Assembly: GCA_965141735.1 (NCBI GenBank)
Contig: CBCSOX010000003.1
Location: 1-39,498, forward strand
DNA length: 39,498 nt
Direction: 5' to 3'
Source: Massilioclostridium sp965141735
Lineage (GTDB): Bacteria > Bacillota > Clostridia > Oscillospirales > Ruminococcaceae
Shown: positions 25,799 through 33,768 of the stretch, in pieces
Layout of the letters: every line of letters starts with the position of its first letter
How positions within the stretch are numbered: position 1 is the first letter of the stretch
Notes under the pieces: generated by a model
Databases searched by the model: none
Told to the model about the DNA's origin: nothing
What the model saw: the letters and a program-made list of their open reading frames with translations, nothing else
Made by a program: the position numbers and the translations under genes

Positions 25799-25804
25799 CC
25801 AACA

Positions 25805-26530
25805 ATGATTGCAATTATCACCATGTTTTTTGTCGGCGGTTTGGTCGGCCCCCTGCAATCGTTGTTTGCGACTCTGCTGCTCACTGTTGTGATCGTGCTG
25901 GGGGTTCTGATGACGTTTGCCGTGTCCAAGGCTCTGTCACGGACAATTCTCAAAGGAGTACCCTCCTCCTTTACCCTGGAGCTTCCACCTTACCGGAGGC
26001 CTCAGATCGGAAAAGTAATCGTGCGCTCCATCTTTGACCGCACCCTCTTTGTCCTGGGCCGCGCGGTGGCGGTCGCAGCACCCGCTGGGCTGATTATCTG
26101 GCTGATGGCAAACATCTCGGTGGGAGATATGAGCATCCTCGCACACTGTTCCACCTTCCTCGACCCGTTCGCCAAACTCTTTGGGCTTGACGGGGTCATC
26201 CTCATCGCGTTTATTCTCGGTTTTCCGGCAAACGAAATTGTCGTGCCGATTATGATTATGGCCTACATGGCATCGGGCAGCATCATGGAGTTTGACAGCC
26301 TGCTTCAGCTCAAGGAACTGCTGGTCAACAATGGCTGGACCTGGCTCACAGCTGTGTGCGTCCTGCTCTTCTCTCTCATGCACTGGCCCTGTTCCACCAC
26401 CTGTCTCACCATCCACAAGGAGACGCAGAGCGCCAAGTGGACCGCCCTCTCGTTTGCAATCCCCACTGTGATCGGTTTGATCGTGTGTTTTGTCTTTGCA
26501 AACGCTGTCCGGCTCCTCGGATTGGTTTAA
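25805..26530 (+). CDS. feoB: FeoB C-terminal part, separated from its N-terminus by the element
   Basis: From 25799 the frame reads PTMIAIITMFFVGGLVGPLQ, the direct continuation of FeoB after PCNGRF. It runs through the remaining membrane helices, including the second gate motif ILGFPANEIVVPIMIMAY and the late HWPCSTTCLTIHKE, to the natural stop at 26530. It is in the same reading frame as the N-terminal part. Standing alone it has no proper start; ATG 25805 has only the distant AGAGGGGG of the element arm as a possible ribosome binding site. It is probably silent while the element is inserted. A terminator follows at 26641. Confidence 0.9.
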   Translation: MIAIITMFFVGGLVGPLQSLFATLLLTVVIVLGVLMTFAVSKALSRTILKGVPSSFTLELPPYRRPQIGKVIVRSIFDRTLFVLGRAVAVAAPAGLIIWLMANISVGDMSILAHCSTFLDPFAKLFGLDGVILIAFILGFPANEIVVPIMIMAYMASGSIMEFDSLLQLKELLVNNGWTWLTAVCVLLFSLMHWPCSTTCLTIHKETQSAKWTALSFAIPTVIGLIVCFVFANAVRLLGLV

Positions 26531-26640
26531 GGATGGCCCTCATCAAACGAAGAAGAGAAGTGTAAGAGTGAAATAGCTTGTTCCACACCTTGTCGTCTCT
26601 CTTATTGTCAGAAGAACAACGCTCAATCCACAATTTGTGC

Positions 26641-26678
26641 GGTGCAGACGGTTCCATCCGTCTGCACCTTGTTTTTTT
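26641..26678 (+). terminator. Rho-independent terminator of the feo operon
   Basis: GGTGCAGACGG (26641-26651) pairs perfectly with 26658-26668, loop TTCCAT, followed by TTG and seven T. Confidence 0.85.
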
Positions 26679-27080
26679 AAGGATCGAATACACCTATTGC
26701 GCTTCTTTCAACCCGCAAATGGGGGAGTAAATCCATCGCAGACAGTCAAATGGACCTCAATTTTCTGAAAGAGGTGTACTCGGCCCAGAACGGATTGATC
26801 ATACGGGGACTGAGGATTGCACCCCAATCAAAAGCGTAATGTGTCTACCTTTTCTGCTAAAAAAACGACCCTGTACGGTTTTAGCGCAAAAGGGTCTGTA
26901 CTTTGTTTTTTACCTAAATCTCTTCAAAAATAAAGCAGATGCCATAAATCAATCAGGCAACAGTTCCATGCACACTGTTCCCAGTCATTGCTGTTAAAAA
27001 GACTCTATGCCTGGCTTTCTTTCGGGGAATCTGACTGAAAAACCCATTTGCTCCAATAAAACTGGAGAATGATAGTTATA
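26679..27080. other. Intergenic stretch without a supported gene
   Basis: About 400 bp between the feo terminator and the tRNA terminator. There is an imperfect hairpin near 26867-26898 (GACCC with GGGTC, with TTTT/AAAA pairing inside) followed later by a T-run, but no ORF or RNA gene I can name. Confidence 0.4.
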
Positions 27081-27121
27081 AAACAACAAAAGGGCCCCGG
27101 AGGATCCATCCTTCGGGGCCT
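27081..27121 (-). terminator. Terminator of the tRNA-Lys transcript
   Basis: On the minus strand AGGCCCCG…CGGGGCCC forms a long hairpin (27091-27120, about 13 bp with one wobble pair), followed by TTTTGTTGTTT. It lies 111 bp beyond the 3' end of the tRNA. Confidence 0.7.
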
Positions 27122-27231
27122 AAAACAAAACAAACCGCTGAATTGACATTTTAAATACCATTCGCCACTCCGAGCATACGCGTCATCGCAACGGACACAA
27201 TTTAAAATATGAACTCAACGGTCTATTTTTT

Positions 27232-27307
27232 TGGTGAGCCACCGGAGGCTCGAACTCCGGACCCTTTGATTAAAAGTCAAATGCTCTGCCAACTGAGCTA
27301 GTGGCTC
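27232..27307 (-). tRNA. tRNA-Lys (anticodon TTT)
   Basis: On the minus strand the 76-nt sequence starts GAGCCACTAGCTCAG and ends GTGGCTC-A-CCA. The acceptor stem GAGCCAC/GTGGCTC is perfect, the D arm has AGCTCAGTTGGCAGAGC, the anticodon loop reads CTTTTAA (anticodon TTT, Lys), and the T arm has CCGGAGTTCGAGCCTCCGG. CCA is encoded. Confidence 0.97.
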
Positions 27308-27320
27308 TCACACTTATTAA

Positions 27321-27358
27321 AAGCACTTTTCAAGGAAGTTTTTCCCGAAAGAGTGCTT
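27321..27358 (-). other. Hairpin in the 5' leader of pre-tRNA-Lys
   Basis: On the minus strand AAGCACTCTTTC pairs with GAAAAGTGCTT (one bulge), between the promoter and the tRNA 5' end, and is followed by TTTTAATAAG. It may be a processing signal or a weak attenuator. Confidence 0.5.
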
Positions 27359-27362
27359 ATTT

Positions 27363-27391
27363 ATTATAGCAAACCGCAAACTAGTTGTCAA
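27363..27391 (-). promoter_or_regulatory. Consensus promoter of tRNA-Lys
   Basis: On the minus strand perfect TTGACA (27391-27386), 17-bp spacer and perfect TATAAT (27368-27363). Confidence 0.85.
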
Positions 27392-27484
27392 CAGTTTTTT
27401 TCAAAAAACTTCATTTTTCGTTTTCATCTGAGTTTTCACGTTGAACAGTCATTAGTATGGACGCAATCCGCGCAAAATATTCAG

Positions 27485-27514
27485 TTGTCATTGGAACAAA
27501 TTTTGTGGTATAAT
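27485..27514 (+). promoter_or_regulatory. Promoter of lepA-hemW
   Basis: TTGTCA (27485-27490), 18-bp spacer and TATAAT (27509-27514), with a TGG immediately before the -10 (extended -10 TGn), 34 bp before the lepA start. Confidence 0.75.
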
Positions 27515-27548
27515 AACCTCACATTATTTTATTGTAGGAAGTGTTAGT

Positions 27549-29357
27549 TTGGCCACAAAACGCGAAAACATTCGGAACTTTTCGATCATCGCTCACATAG
27601 ACCACGGAAAATCCACCCTGGCGGACCGCATTCTCGAAAAAACGAGCACCGTCGCCTTGCGCGACATGGAGGCACAGCTGCTCGACAACATGGACATTGA
27701 GCGGGAACGCGGCATCACCATCAAGGCGCGCGCTGTCAAGCTCAACTACACAGCAAATGACGGCGAAACCTACGAATTCAACCTGATCGACACGCCGGGC
27801 CACGTCGACTTTAACTATGAGGTTTCCCGTTCCCTCGCTGCGTGCGAAGGGGCGGTCCTCGTTGTGGACGCCTCCCAGGGAATCGAGGCACAGACCCTTG
27901 CCAACACCTACCTCGCGATCGACCACGATCTTGAGGTCATCCCGGTCGTCAACAAAATTGACCTGCCGGCCGCCGAGCCGGAGCGCGTCTGTAAAGAGAT
28001 CGAGGATGTCATCGGCATTCCGGCGCTCGACGCGCCGCAGATCTCAGCCAAGGCGGGCATCGGCATTGAGGAAGTGCTCGAACGGATTGTCCGGGATATT
28101 CCCGCTCCGCAGGGAGAGGACGACAAACCGCTCAAAGCGCTCATCTTTGACTCCTATTACGATTCCTACAAGGGTGTTATCGTCTACGTGCGGATCAAAG
28201 AGGGGACAGTGCGGCCGGGCAATCAAATCAAAATGATGGCGACCGGGGCGGAGTTCACTGTTGTGGAAACCGGTTACATGGGGGCAACCAGCCTTGTTCC
28301 CTGTGACGGACTGCGCGCCGGAGAGGTGGGCTACATCGCCGCCTCAATCAAAAGTATTGGTGACACCACAGTGGGCGACACAGTCACCGATGCGCAAAAC
28401 CCGGCGGACGAACCGCTGCCCGGTTACCGCGAGGTCAATCCTATGGTCTTCTCGGGTATCTATCCGGTGGACGGGGCGAAATACGGCGACCTACGCGACG
28501 CGCTCGACAAGCTTAAGCTCAACGACGCATCACTGAGCTTTGAGCCAGAAACCTCAATTGCGCTCGGCTTTGGCTTCCGCTGCGGCTTTTTGGGGCTGCT
28601 GCACATGGAAATCATCCAGGAACGCATCGAACGGGAGTACAACCTCGACATCATCACCACCGCGCCGTCGGTTATCTACCGGCTCACCATGACTGGCGGG
28701 GAGACGATCTACATCGACAACCCGACCAACTACCCCAAACCGGAACTCATCGAGCTGGCGGAGGAGCCGATGGTCAAAGCGTCGATCTTTTCCCCCGCCG
28801 ACTTTGTTGGCAACATCATGGAGCTCTGTCAGGACCGCCGCGGTGTATTTAAGGACATGCAGTACCTCGACGAGAGCAGGGTGGAGCTGCACTACGAACT
28901 CCCCCTCAACGAGATTGTCTACGACTTTTTTGACGCTCTTAAATCCCGCACCAAGGGCTACGCCTCGTTTGACTACGAGATGATGGGCTTTGCCCCCTCC
29001 AAGCTCGTCAAACTCGACATCCTGCTCAACGGGGAGATCGTCGACGCGCTCTCCTTCATTGTGCACACCGACAAGGCGTATCCCCGCGCACGCAGGATTG
29101 CTGAAAAGCTCAAAGAGCAAATTCCCCGCCAGCTCTTTGAGGTGCCGATTCAGGCAGCCGTGGGCGGCAAGATCATCGCCCGCGAAACGGTCAAAGCAAT
29201 GCGCAAAGACGTCCTCGCCAAGTGCTACGGCGGCGACATCACCCGAAAGAAAAAGCTTCTTGAAAAACAGAAGGAGGGGAAGAAGAGGATGCGCCAGCTC
29301 GGCTCTGTCGAGGTGCCGCAGGAGGCATTTATGGCGGTCCTCAAACTCGACGACTGA
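27549..29357 (+). CDS. lepA: Elongation factor 4 (ribosomal back-translocase)
   Basis: 602 residues, the standard LepA length. The GTPase domain has AHIDHGKST (15-23), ERGITIKARAV, DTPGHVDF and NKIDLPAA. Domains II to V follow, with GFRCGFLGLLHMEI typical of the EF-G-like region. The LepA-specific C-terminus (YGGDITRKKKLLEKQKEGKKRM) clinches the assignment. It moves back mistranslocated ribosomes. The start is TTG at 27549, giving MATKRENIRNFSIIAHIDH, with AGGAAG 10 nt upstream; there is no ATG at the family start position. It overlaps hemW by one base (TGATG). Confidence 0.97.
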   Translation: MATKRENIRNFSIIAHIDHGKSTLADRILEKTSTVALRDMEAQLLDNMDIERERGITIKARAVKLNYTANDGETYEFNLIDTPGHVDFNYEVSRSLAACEGAVLVVDASQGIEAQTLANTYLAIDHDLEVIPVVNKIDLPAAEPERVCKEIEDVIGIPALDAPQISAKAGIGIEEVLERIVRDIPAPQGEDDKPLKALIFDSYYDSYKGVIVYVRIKEGTVRPGNQIKMMATGAEFTVVETGYMGATSLVPCDGLRAGEVGYIAASIKSIGDTTVGDTVTDAQNPADEPLPGYREVNPMVFSGIYPVDGAKYGDLRDALDKLKLNDASLSFEPETSIALGFGFRCGFLGLLHMEIIQERIEREYNLDIITTAPSVIYRLTMTGGETIYIDNPTNYPKPELIELAEEPMVKASIFSPADFVGNIMELCQDRRGVFKDMQYLDESRVELHYELPLNEIVYDFFDALKSRTKGYASFDYEMMGFAPSKLVKLDILLNGEIVDALSFIVHTDKAYPRARRIAEKLKEQIPRQLFEVPIQAAVGGKIIARETVKAMRKDVLAKCYGGDITRKKKLLEKQKEGKKRMRQLGSVEVPQEAFMAVLKLDD

Positions 29358-30466
29358 TGCTCGGTATTTATGTGCACATCCCGTTCTGCAACGGGAAATG
29401 CCCTTACTGCGATTTTTACTCCCTGGCCGGGGATGAGAAGATCAAAGAGCGGTATGTGGAAGCGGTGCTGCGGGAACTCGAAGAGGCGCACCGAGACGGA
29501 ATGCGAGCGGACACCCTTTATTTCGGCGGGGGCACCCCGACGCTGCTCACCCCGGAGCAGCTCGGGCGGATCACTGCGCAGGCGCGGCGGCTTTATGGAT
29601 TGGAAAACGCCGAGATCACAACCGAAGCAAACCCCAACTCGGTGACTGGAAATCAGCTTGCTATGCTGCGCCAAAGTGGGATCAACCGAATTTCATTCGG
29701 GGTCCAGTCAGCGGTGGACGGGGAGTTGGGGCTGCTCGGCCGCAAACACACCGCGGCCCAGGCAGGGGAGGCAATCGCCTTAGCCAAACAGGCGGGGTTT
29801 GACAACATCTCCTGCGACTTGATGCTCGGCATCCCCAGCCAGACGCCTCAAAGCCTCGCTCAAAGCCTGGACTGGGTCAATCGCCAAAACATTCAACATG
29901 TTTCCGCTTATCTGTTGAAAGTTGAGCCGTCAACTCCGTATTTTGGGAGTGATCTGTTGAAACTCTGCCCCAACGACGATACCTGTGCAGAACTTTACCT
30001 TCAAGCAGTGGGTTCCCTCACCCAGATGGGCTTTAAACAATACGAAATTTCAAATTTCTCTGTGCCGGGCCTTGAGAGCAGACACAATCTGAAATACTGG
30101 CAGTGCGGGGAATACCTCGGCGTTGGAGCGGCGGCGCACTCCTTTTTGTACGGCAGGCGGTACGGGCACAGCCGGGAGCTCCAACGCTACCTCAAACTTG
30201 GCCTGCGGGATCAGCAATTCATCGACGAAACAGCGGGCGGCTTGGACGAACGCCTCATGCTGGGACTGCGCTTGACACGAGGGGTAGCGCTTGACAGCCT
30301 GGATGCCCTGCACGACTCAGCGGGGTTTCTGCGTCGAGTGGAAACCTATAAAACACTTGGTCTCCTCTCGGCCGATGACAACCGGATCGCACTGACTCCG
30401 GAAGGATTCCTTCTCTCCAACACCATCCTCTCCGACCTCATTGGCTACGCCCTCCCGCCAGACTAA
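29357..30466 (+). CDS. hemW: HemW-type radical SAM protein (haem chaperone-like)
   Basis: 369 residues. The radical SAM motif C-x3-C-x2-C is HIPFCNGKCPYCDFYS, with Cys11, Cys15 and Cys18. LYFGGGTPTLL, ITTEANPNSVT, INRISFGVQS and DLMLGIPSQT are HemW landmarks, followed by the HemN C-terminal domain. Formerly called oxygen-independent coproporphyrinogen oxidase, but members with this motif and gene order after lepA are haem-binding HemW proteins. The ATG shares its A with the last base of the lepA stop, so it is translationally coupled to lepA. No hrcA-grpE-dnaK follows, unlike in many Firmicutes. Confidence 0.93.
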   Translation: MLGIYVHIPFCNGKCPYCDFYSLAGDEKIKERYVEAVLRELEEAHRDGMRADTLYFGGGTPTLLTPEQLGRITAQARRLYGLENAEITTEANPNSVTGNQLAMLRQSGINRISFGVQSAVDGELGLLGRKHTAAQAGEAIALAKQAGFDNISCDLMLGIPSQTPQSLAQSLDWVNRQNIQHVSAYLLKVEPSTPYFGSDLLKLCPNDDTCAELYLQAVGSLTQMGFKQYEISNFSVPGLESRHNLKYWQCGEYLGVGAAAHSFLYGRRYGHSRELQRYLKLGLRDQQFIDETAGGLDERLMLGLRLTRGVALDSLDALHDSAGFLRRVETYKTLGLLSADDNRIALTPEGFLLSNTILSDLIGYALPPD

Positions 30467-30899
30467 CCTACGGAACCGTTTGCGCTGTAACCGCAAGGCA
30501 ATGTCTGAAACAACGCGGCGTAATTGAGTTTTGTAATAACCCAATTACTGTTGGCGCACCCATTCATAGTTGTTACAGAGTCTATAGCGTGACAATCTCT
30601 TTTCAGGTTTGCTTGGTCAAGCACCTCACTTAAAAGCATTCAAACAATCACAGTTAATGCTTTGAATTTTCCTCCAATGAATCAGTATTACTAGTTATGC
30701 AACAGCCTTACCAGCCCCTACGTAGTAACACAGCGCAATCCATCAGCTTCATCACCGCCCACTGCTCCTGTGAAAACTTTGTTTGATTAAGCTCCTTCGA
30801 GCCACTGCGACCTTATTACCTTGATATTCTCTTCACGCTTGTGGCAGCGACAGGAGGTAGAATCTCCATCCACAGGGCCGGTGGTTCTCAACACAAAAG
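30467..30899. other. Intergenic stretch without a supported gene
   Basis: About 430 bp after hemW. Both strands were read; only short frames without motifs were found. It could contain gene remnants, for example a minus-strand Cys-containing frame near 30790-30890, but none is convincing. Confidence 0.4.
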
Positions 30900-30929
30900 A
30901 AAAACCACCAGGAGTTCCTGGTGGTTTTT
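30900..30929. terminator. Two-way rho-independent terminator
   Basis: AAAAACCACCAGG (30900-30912) and CCTGGTGGTTTTT (30917-30929) around AGTT. The A- and T-runs make it work in both directions, between hemW and the converging corA gene. Confidence 0.85.
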
Positions 30930-31134
30930 AAATTTTCTCGTATTTTCAATGATCTGCGCTGGTTGAGCACTTTTTTCGCTACTCCAAAGCGTTGCTAAAT
31001 AGAATTATGATCTATTCTGAACAGTAAATTTCGTTGCATTCTCTTTAACAAGGTTTACGCCGTATTAAAAAGGGCCAGGGGATCAGCCAACCAAACCTGT
31101 GCACAAAGCCCTTGTGAACGATCCAGCCCTTTGC

Positions 31135-32061
31135 TTAAAGCATGTTTTTCTTTTTCAGAATCAGCGCACAGATGAGCACCAGACCAATCGAAACAGCGGA
31201 GGGGAACCAAAAAAGGGGCACTGGAAGGCCTTCGACGTTCATCCCATAAAAACCGCTGATCATGGTGGGGATTGCCATCAAGATGGTGATTGAGGTGAGT
31301 ACCTTCATGACAATGTTGAGATTGTTGGAAATGATCGACGCATAGGCGTCCATTGTTCCGCTGAGAATGTCCCGGTAGATGGTACACATCTCAATTGCCT
31401 GCTTAACTTCAATGAGAACATCTTCAAGCAGATCCTTATCCTCATCGTAGAGCTTGAGCAGCCGGCCGCGAAAAATCTTTTGGAGAGTCACCTCGTTTGC
31501 CTTGAGAGAGGTGGAGAAATAAACCAGGCTCTTTTCAATCTCCATCATGCGAAACAGCTCTTTGTTTTTCATCGACTTGTGCAGCTGCTGCTCCGCGTAG
31601 TCGTTGATTTTGTCAATCTGTTTCAGATAAGTAAGATAGGTCTGGGAAATGCGGTAAAAGATCTGAAAAATCGTCCGGGTGCGGTACTGGGTATTGACGT
31701 GGCGCACCAGCCCGTTGGTAAAATCTCGGATAATCGGGGAATCCTTGATACAGACGGTGATCATCGTCTTTCCCTTCATAATGATCGCAAGAGGGATGGT
31801 GTAAAAGACGATATTTCCCTTGTCGTCGCTTGTCCGGTCGGGGATATCGATGATGATTGCAGTCTGGTCGTCCTCGGTGTCGATGTGCGAGGTCTCCTCT
31901 TCGTCGAGCGCGGCGTTGAAAAACGTCGGCTCCACACCGATCTGATCGATAATCAGCTGCTTTTCCTTTTCATTTGGAGCAACCATGTTGATCCAGGTGT
32001 ACTCCTCTATTTTATCGATGGGTGTAATGCGGCTGTCAATGGTTTTGTAAAATTCAATCAT
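31135..32061 (-). CDS. corA: CorA-type magnesium/divalent cation transporter
   Basis: 308 residues. The long soluble N-terminal domain (WINMVAPNEKEKQLIIDQIG; many charged helices around 130-240) is followed by two transmembrane helices at the C-terminus. The signature YGMN, with Gly273-Met274-Asn275, lies at the end of TM1. The chain ends in a basic tail (LKKKNML). It forms a pentameric Mg2+ channel. ATG at 32061 follows GAGGAGGAATCC. Expression should be controlled by the M-box riboswitch at 32231-32424, which supports Mg2+ as substrate. A further hairpin (GACAGCCA/TGGCTGTC, near 32080-32108) sits just ahead of the ribosome binding site. Confidence 0.95.
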   Translation of the reverse strand: MIEFYKTIDSRITPIDKIEEYTWINMVAPNEKEKQLIIDQIGVEPTFFNAALDEEETSHIDTEDDQTAIIIDIPDRTSDDKGNIVFYTIPLAIIMKGKTMITVCIKDSPIIRDFTNGLVRHVNTQYRTRTIFQIFYRISQTYLTYLKQIDKINDYAEQQLHKSMKNKELFRMMEIEKSLVYFSTSLKANEVTLQKIFRGRLLKLYDEDKDLLEDVLIEVKQAIEMCTIYRDILSGTMDAYASIISNNLNIVMKVLTSITILMAIPTMISGFYGMNVEGLPVPLFWFPSAVSIGLVLICALILKKKNML

Positions 32062-32230
32062 TGCTGGATTCCTCCTCAGCGACAGCCACCTAGTTTCCGC
32101 ATGGCTGTCTGGTATGTTGTTTTTCTACTTCGACCGACATCGTCTGCCATACGGAGTATTCCCTCTCTTTCTAAAAATTCATCCAGTCAATAGGATGTGC
32201 AAAATGTTGGCGAGTATTTGTTTGAACGCC

Positions 32231-32424
32231 AAAAAAGGCCGTTTTGCGCGCTCGACAAAACAGCCACACCACTGTTCGTCGAGCTTTGGCTCTTTACGGC
32301 ATAGACAAAATTGTCAGCTATATTAGACAAAACCTTGATTCGATAGTGTCAACTGACCCGTTGGCGTCTCTCGACATTTCCGGGCAATAGCCATATCCGT
32401 AAAGTAACCTCACCTAACGGTGTT
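32231..32424 (-). promoter_or_regulatory. M-box magnesium riboswitch (ykoK leader) of corA
   Basis: The minus-strand transcript reads GTTAGGTGAGGTTAC, then ACGGATATGGCTATTGCCC, then AAATGTCGAGAGACGCCAAC and GGGTCAGTTGACA, matching the conserved core of the M-box aptamer. Downstream, GGCTGTTTTG pairs with CAAAACGGCC, followed by TTTTTT (32265 to 32231), which is an intrinsic terminator. GCTCGAC (32284-32278) can instead pair with GTCGAGC (32256-32250), which would break the terminator. This is the usual off-when-Mg2+-is-high design. Confidence 0.88.
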
Positions 32425-32431
32425 CTTTTTT

Positions 32432-32460
32432 ATTATATGCCCGGTGATTTAATTTGTCAA
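32432..32460 (-). promoter_or_regulatory. Consensus promoter of the M-box/corA transcript
   Basis: On the minus strand perfect TTGACA (32460-32455), 17-bp spacer, perfect TATAAT (32437-32432), a few bases before the riboswitch. Confidence 0.85.
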
Positions 32461-32590
32461 CAAGTATCTTGTGTGGGGGATGTGTTAAAATTTCTTAAAA
32501 AATGTCGGGGAACGATGGACGAATCACATAAAGTATTGTATCATAGGAATATACTAATCGTAAGACAACATTCGAAGGGAATGATAACTC

Positions 32591-33325
32591 ATGATCTGTC
32601 CAGTATGCAACTGCGAAGTTGAAAACAACACCAGATTCTGCCCGAGTTGCGGTGCGCAGCTTGAATTTCCGAATACATCCGCCACAGCCCCCCAAAATGG
32701 AGCGTCATCCAATCAGTACGCCGGCCAGCAAAACCCCTATTCTGCCCAAAATCCAAACGGCGGACCTGACCCGTCCTTTGATCAGAACCCAAATTACGGC
32801 CAAAGCACCGATCCAAATACGGGCTACAGCCAGGGATATGCAAATGGCGGGCCAAATTCAGGCTACGGTCAGCCCGGGCCGGGATATCACTTCTGCAAGC
32901 ACTGCGGCCAGCCGCTGAGCCCTGGATTGCCCAGCTGTGCCAACTGCGGCGCGCCGGTGGGCGCGGGCAACTACTACTGTCCCAACTGCGGCAGCCCTGC
33001 AAACAACGGGGGAGCAGTGTGCACCAACTGCGGTTCCATCCTCAACCCAGCTGCTGCCAATCCACTCAACCCGCCCAAATCCAAGCTGGTTGCCGGGCTG
33101 CTCGGCATCTTTCTCGGCTGCTTCGGGGTGCACAATTTTTATCTCGGATTCACCGAAAAGGCTGTCATCCAGCTGATTTTGACGATTGTCGGGATTCCGC
33201 TGTGCTGCATTGTGATCGGCGGATTTATGATCCTCGGTGCTGCGATTTGGGGCCTTGTTGAAGGCATTATGATTCTGACCGGCTCAATCCCCGCCGACGC
33301 CAAAGGGGTTCCCTTGACCGATTGA
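32591..33325 (+). CDS. Zinc-ribbon and TM2 domain membrane protein
   Basis: 244 residues. An N-terminal zinc ribbon (MICPVCNCEV…FCPSCGAQ) is followed by a low-complexity linker rich in Asn, Gln, Gly, Pro, Ser and Tyr (about 30-95). Three further CxxC ribbon halves come next (FCKHCGQPL, CANCGAPV, YCPNCGSP, CTNCGSI). A TM2 domain lies at about 160-225, with two helices and LGCFGVHNFYLGF, the characteristic phrase. TM2 proteins are widespread, but their role is unclear; the ribbons may mediate protein contacts. ATG at 32591 has AAGGGAATG upstream. Monocistronic, with a strong terminator. Confidence 0.85.
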   Translation: MICPVCNCEVENNTRFCPSCGAQLEFPNTSATAPQNGASSNQYAGQQNPYSAQNPNGGPDPSFDQNPNYGQSTDPNTGYSQGYANGGPNSGYGQPGPGYHFCKHCGQPLSPGLPSCANCGAPVGAGNYYCPNCGSPANNGGAVCTNCGSILNPAAANPLNPPKSKLVAGLLGIFLGCFGVHNFYLGFTEKAVIQLILTIVGIPLCCIVIGGFMILGAAIWGLVEGIMILTGSIPADAKGVPLTD

Positions 33326-33333
33326 CGAAACGT

Positions 33334-33381
33334 GTATAAAAACAACGGTGGAGACAAATGTCTCCACCGTTGTTTTTATAC
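33334..33381. terminator. Strong two-way terminator
   Basis: A perfect 22-bp inverted repeat (33334-33355 and 33360-33381) around AAAT, GC-rich core with flanking A- and T-runs. It serves the converging genes on both sides. Confidence 0.9.
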
Positions 33382-33430
33382 AGACTGTTTGAAACTGGCC
33401 CCGAAATCTTCATCAGAATGGGACGCTCTG

Positions 33431-33682
33431 TCAAAGAGAGTTGTAAAAAACGCGCAGCTCTGCTTTGATCTCGCTGGAAAGCTCCGTCTTGCGCACCCCC
33501 CGCACCGCACCCTCGAGCGCTGTGAGCATGTGCAGGCAGGCTGTATGGTCGATGAGCCGGATTCTCAAAAACGCCTCTTTGCTCCCCAGTTCACGTAGCT
33601 GCCGGGGTGTCCCGATTCCAGCCTGAATCAACTTTCGTTCGAGTGTGCCGCCGATGTTCGGCAGCTCGTGCAACGATTCCAT
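33431..33682 (-). CDS. TfoX C-terminal domain protein
   Basis: 83 residues. LHELPNIGGTLERKLIQAGI, then TPRQLRELGSKEAFLRIR, then CLHMLTALEGAVRGVR is the helix-hairpin-helix-like fold known as the TfoX C-terminal domain, here as a stand-alone protein. The family is linked to competence regulation in proteobacteria, but stand-alone versions in Firmicutes have no known role. ATG at 33682 has AAGGGGGTGG upstream. A TACAAT with a weak TGGACT -35 lies just upstream on the minus strand. Confidence 0.85.
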   Translation of the reverse strand: MESLHELPNIGGTLERKLIQAGIGTPRQLRELGSKEAFLRIRLIDHTACLHMLTALEGAVRGVRKTELSSEIKAELRVFYNSL

Positions 33683-33768
33683 TGCGCCACCCCCTTACTT
33701 CTTATTGTAGCGCAAAGAGCTGCACAAGTCCATCTTTTTCGACGGGGAAAGGTGGTATAATAAAACAG

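Noticed and set aside
27321..27358. CIRCE-like element because of GAGTGCTT and AAGCACT near lepA
   Set aside because: CIRCE is TTAGCACTC-N9-GAGTGCTAA; here the spacing is 15 or more, the ends differ, and the dyad lies in the tRNA-Lys leader.
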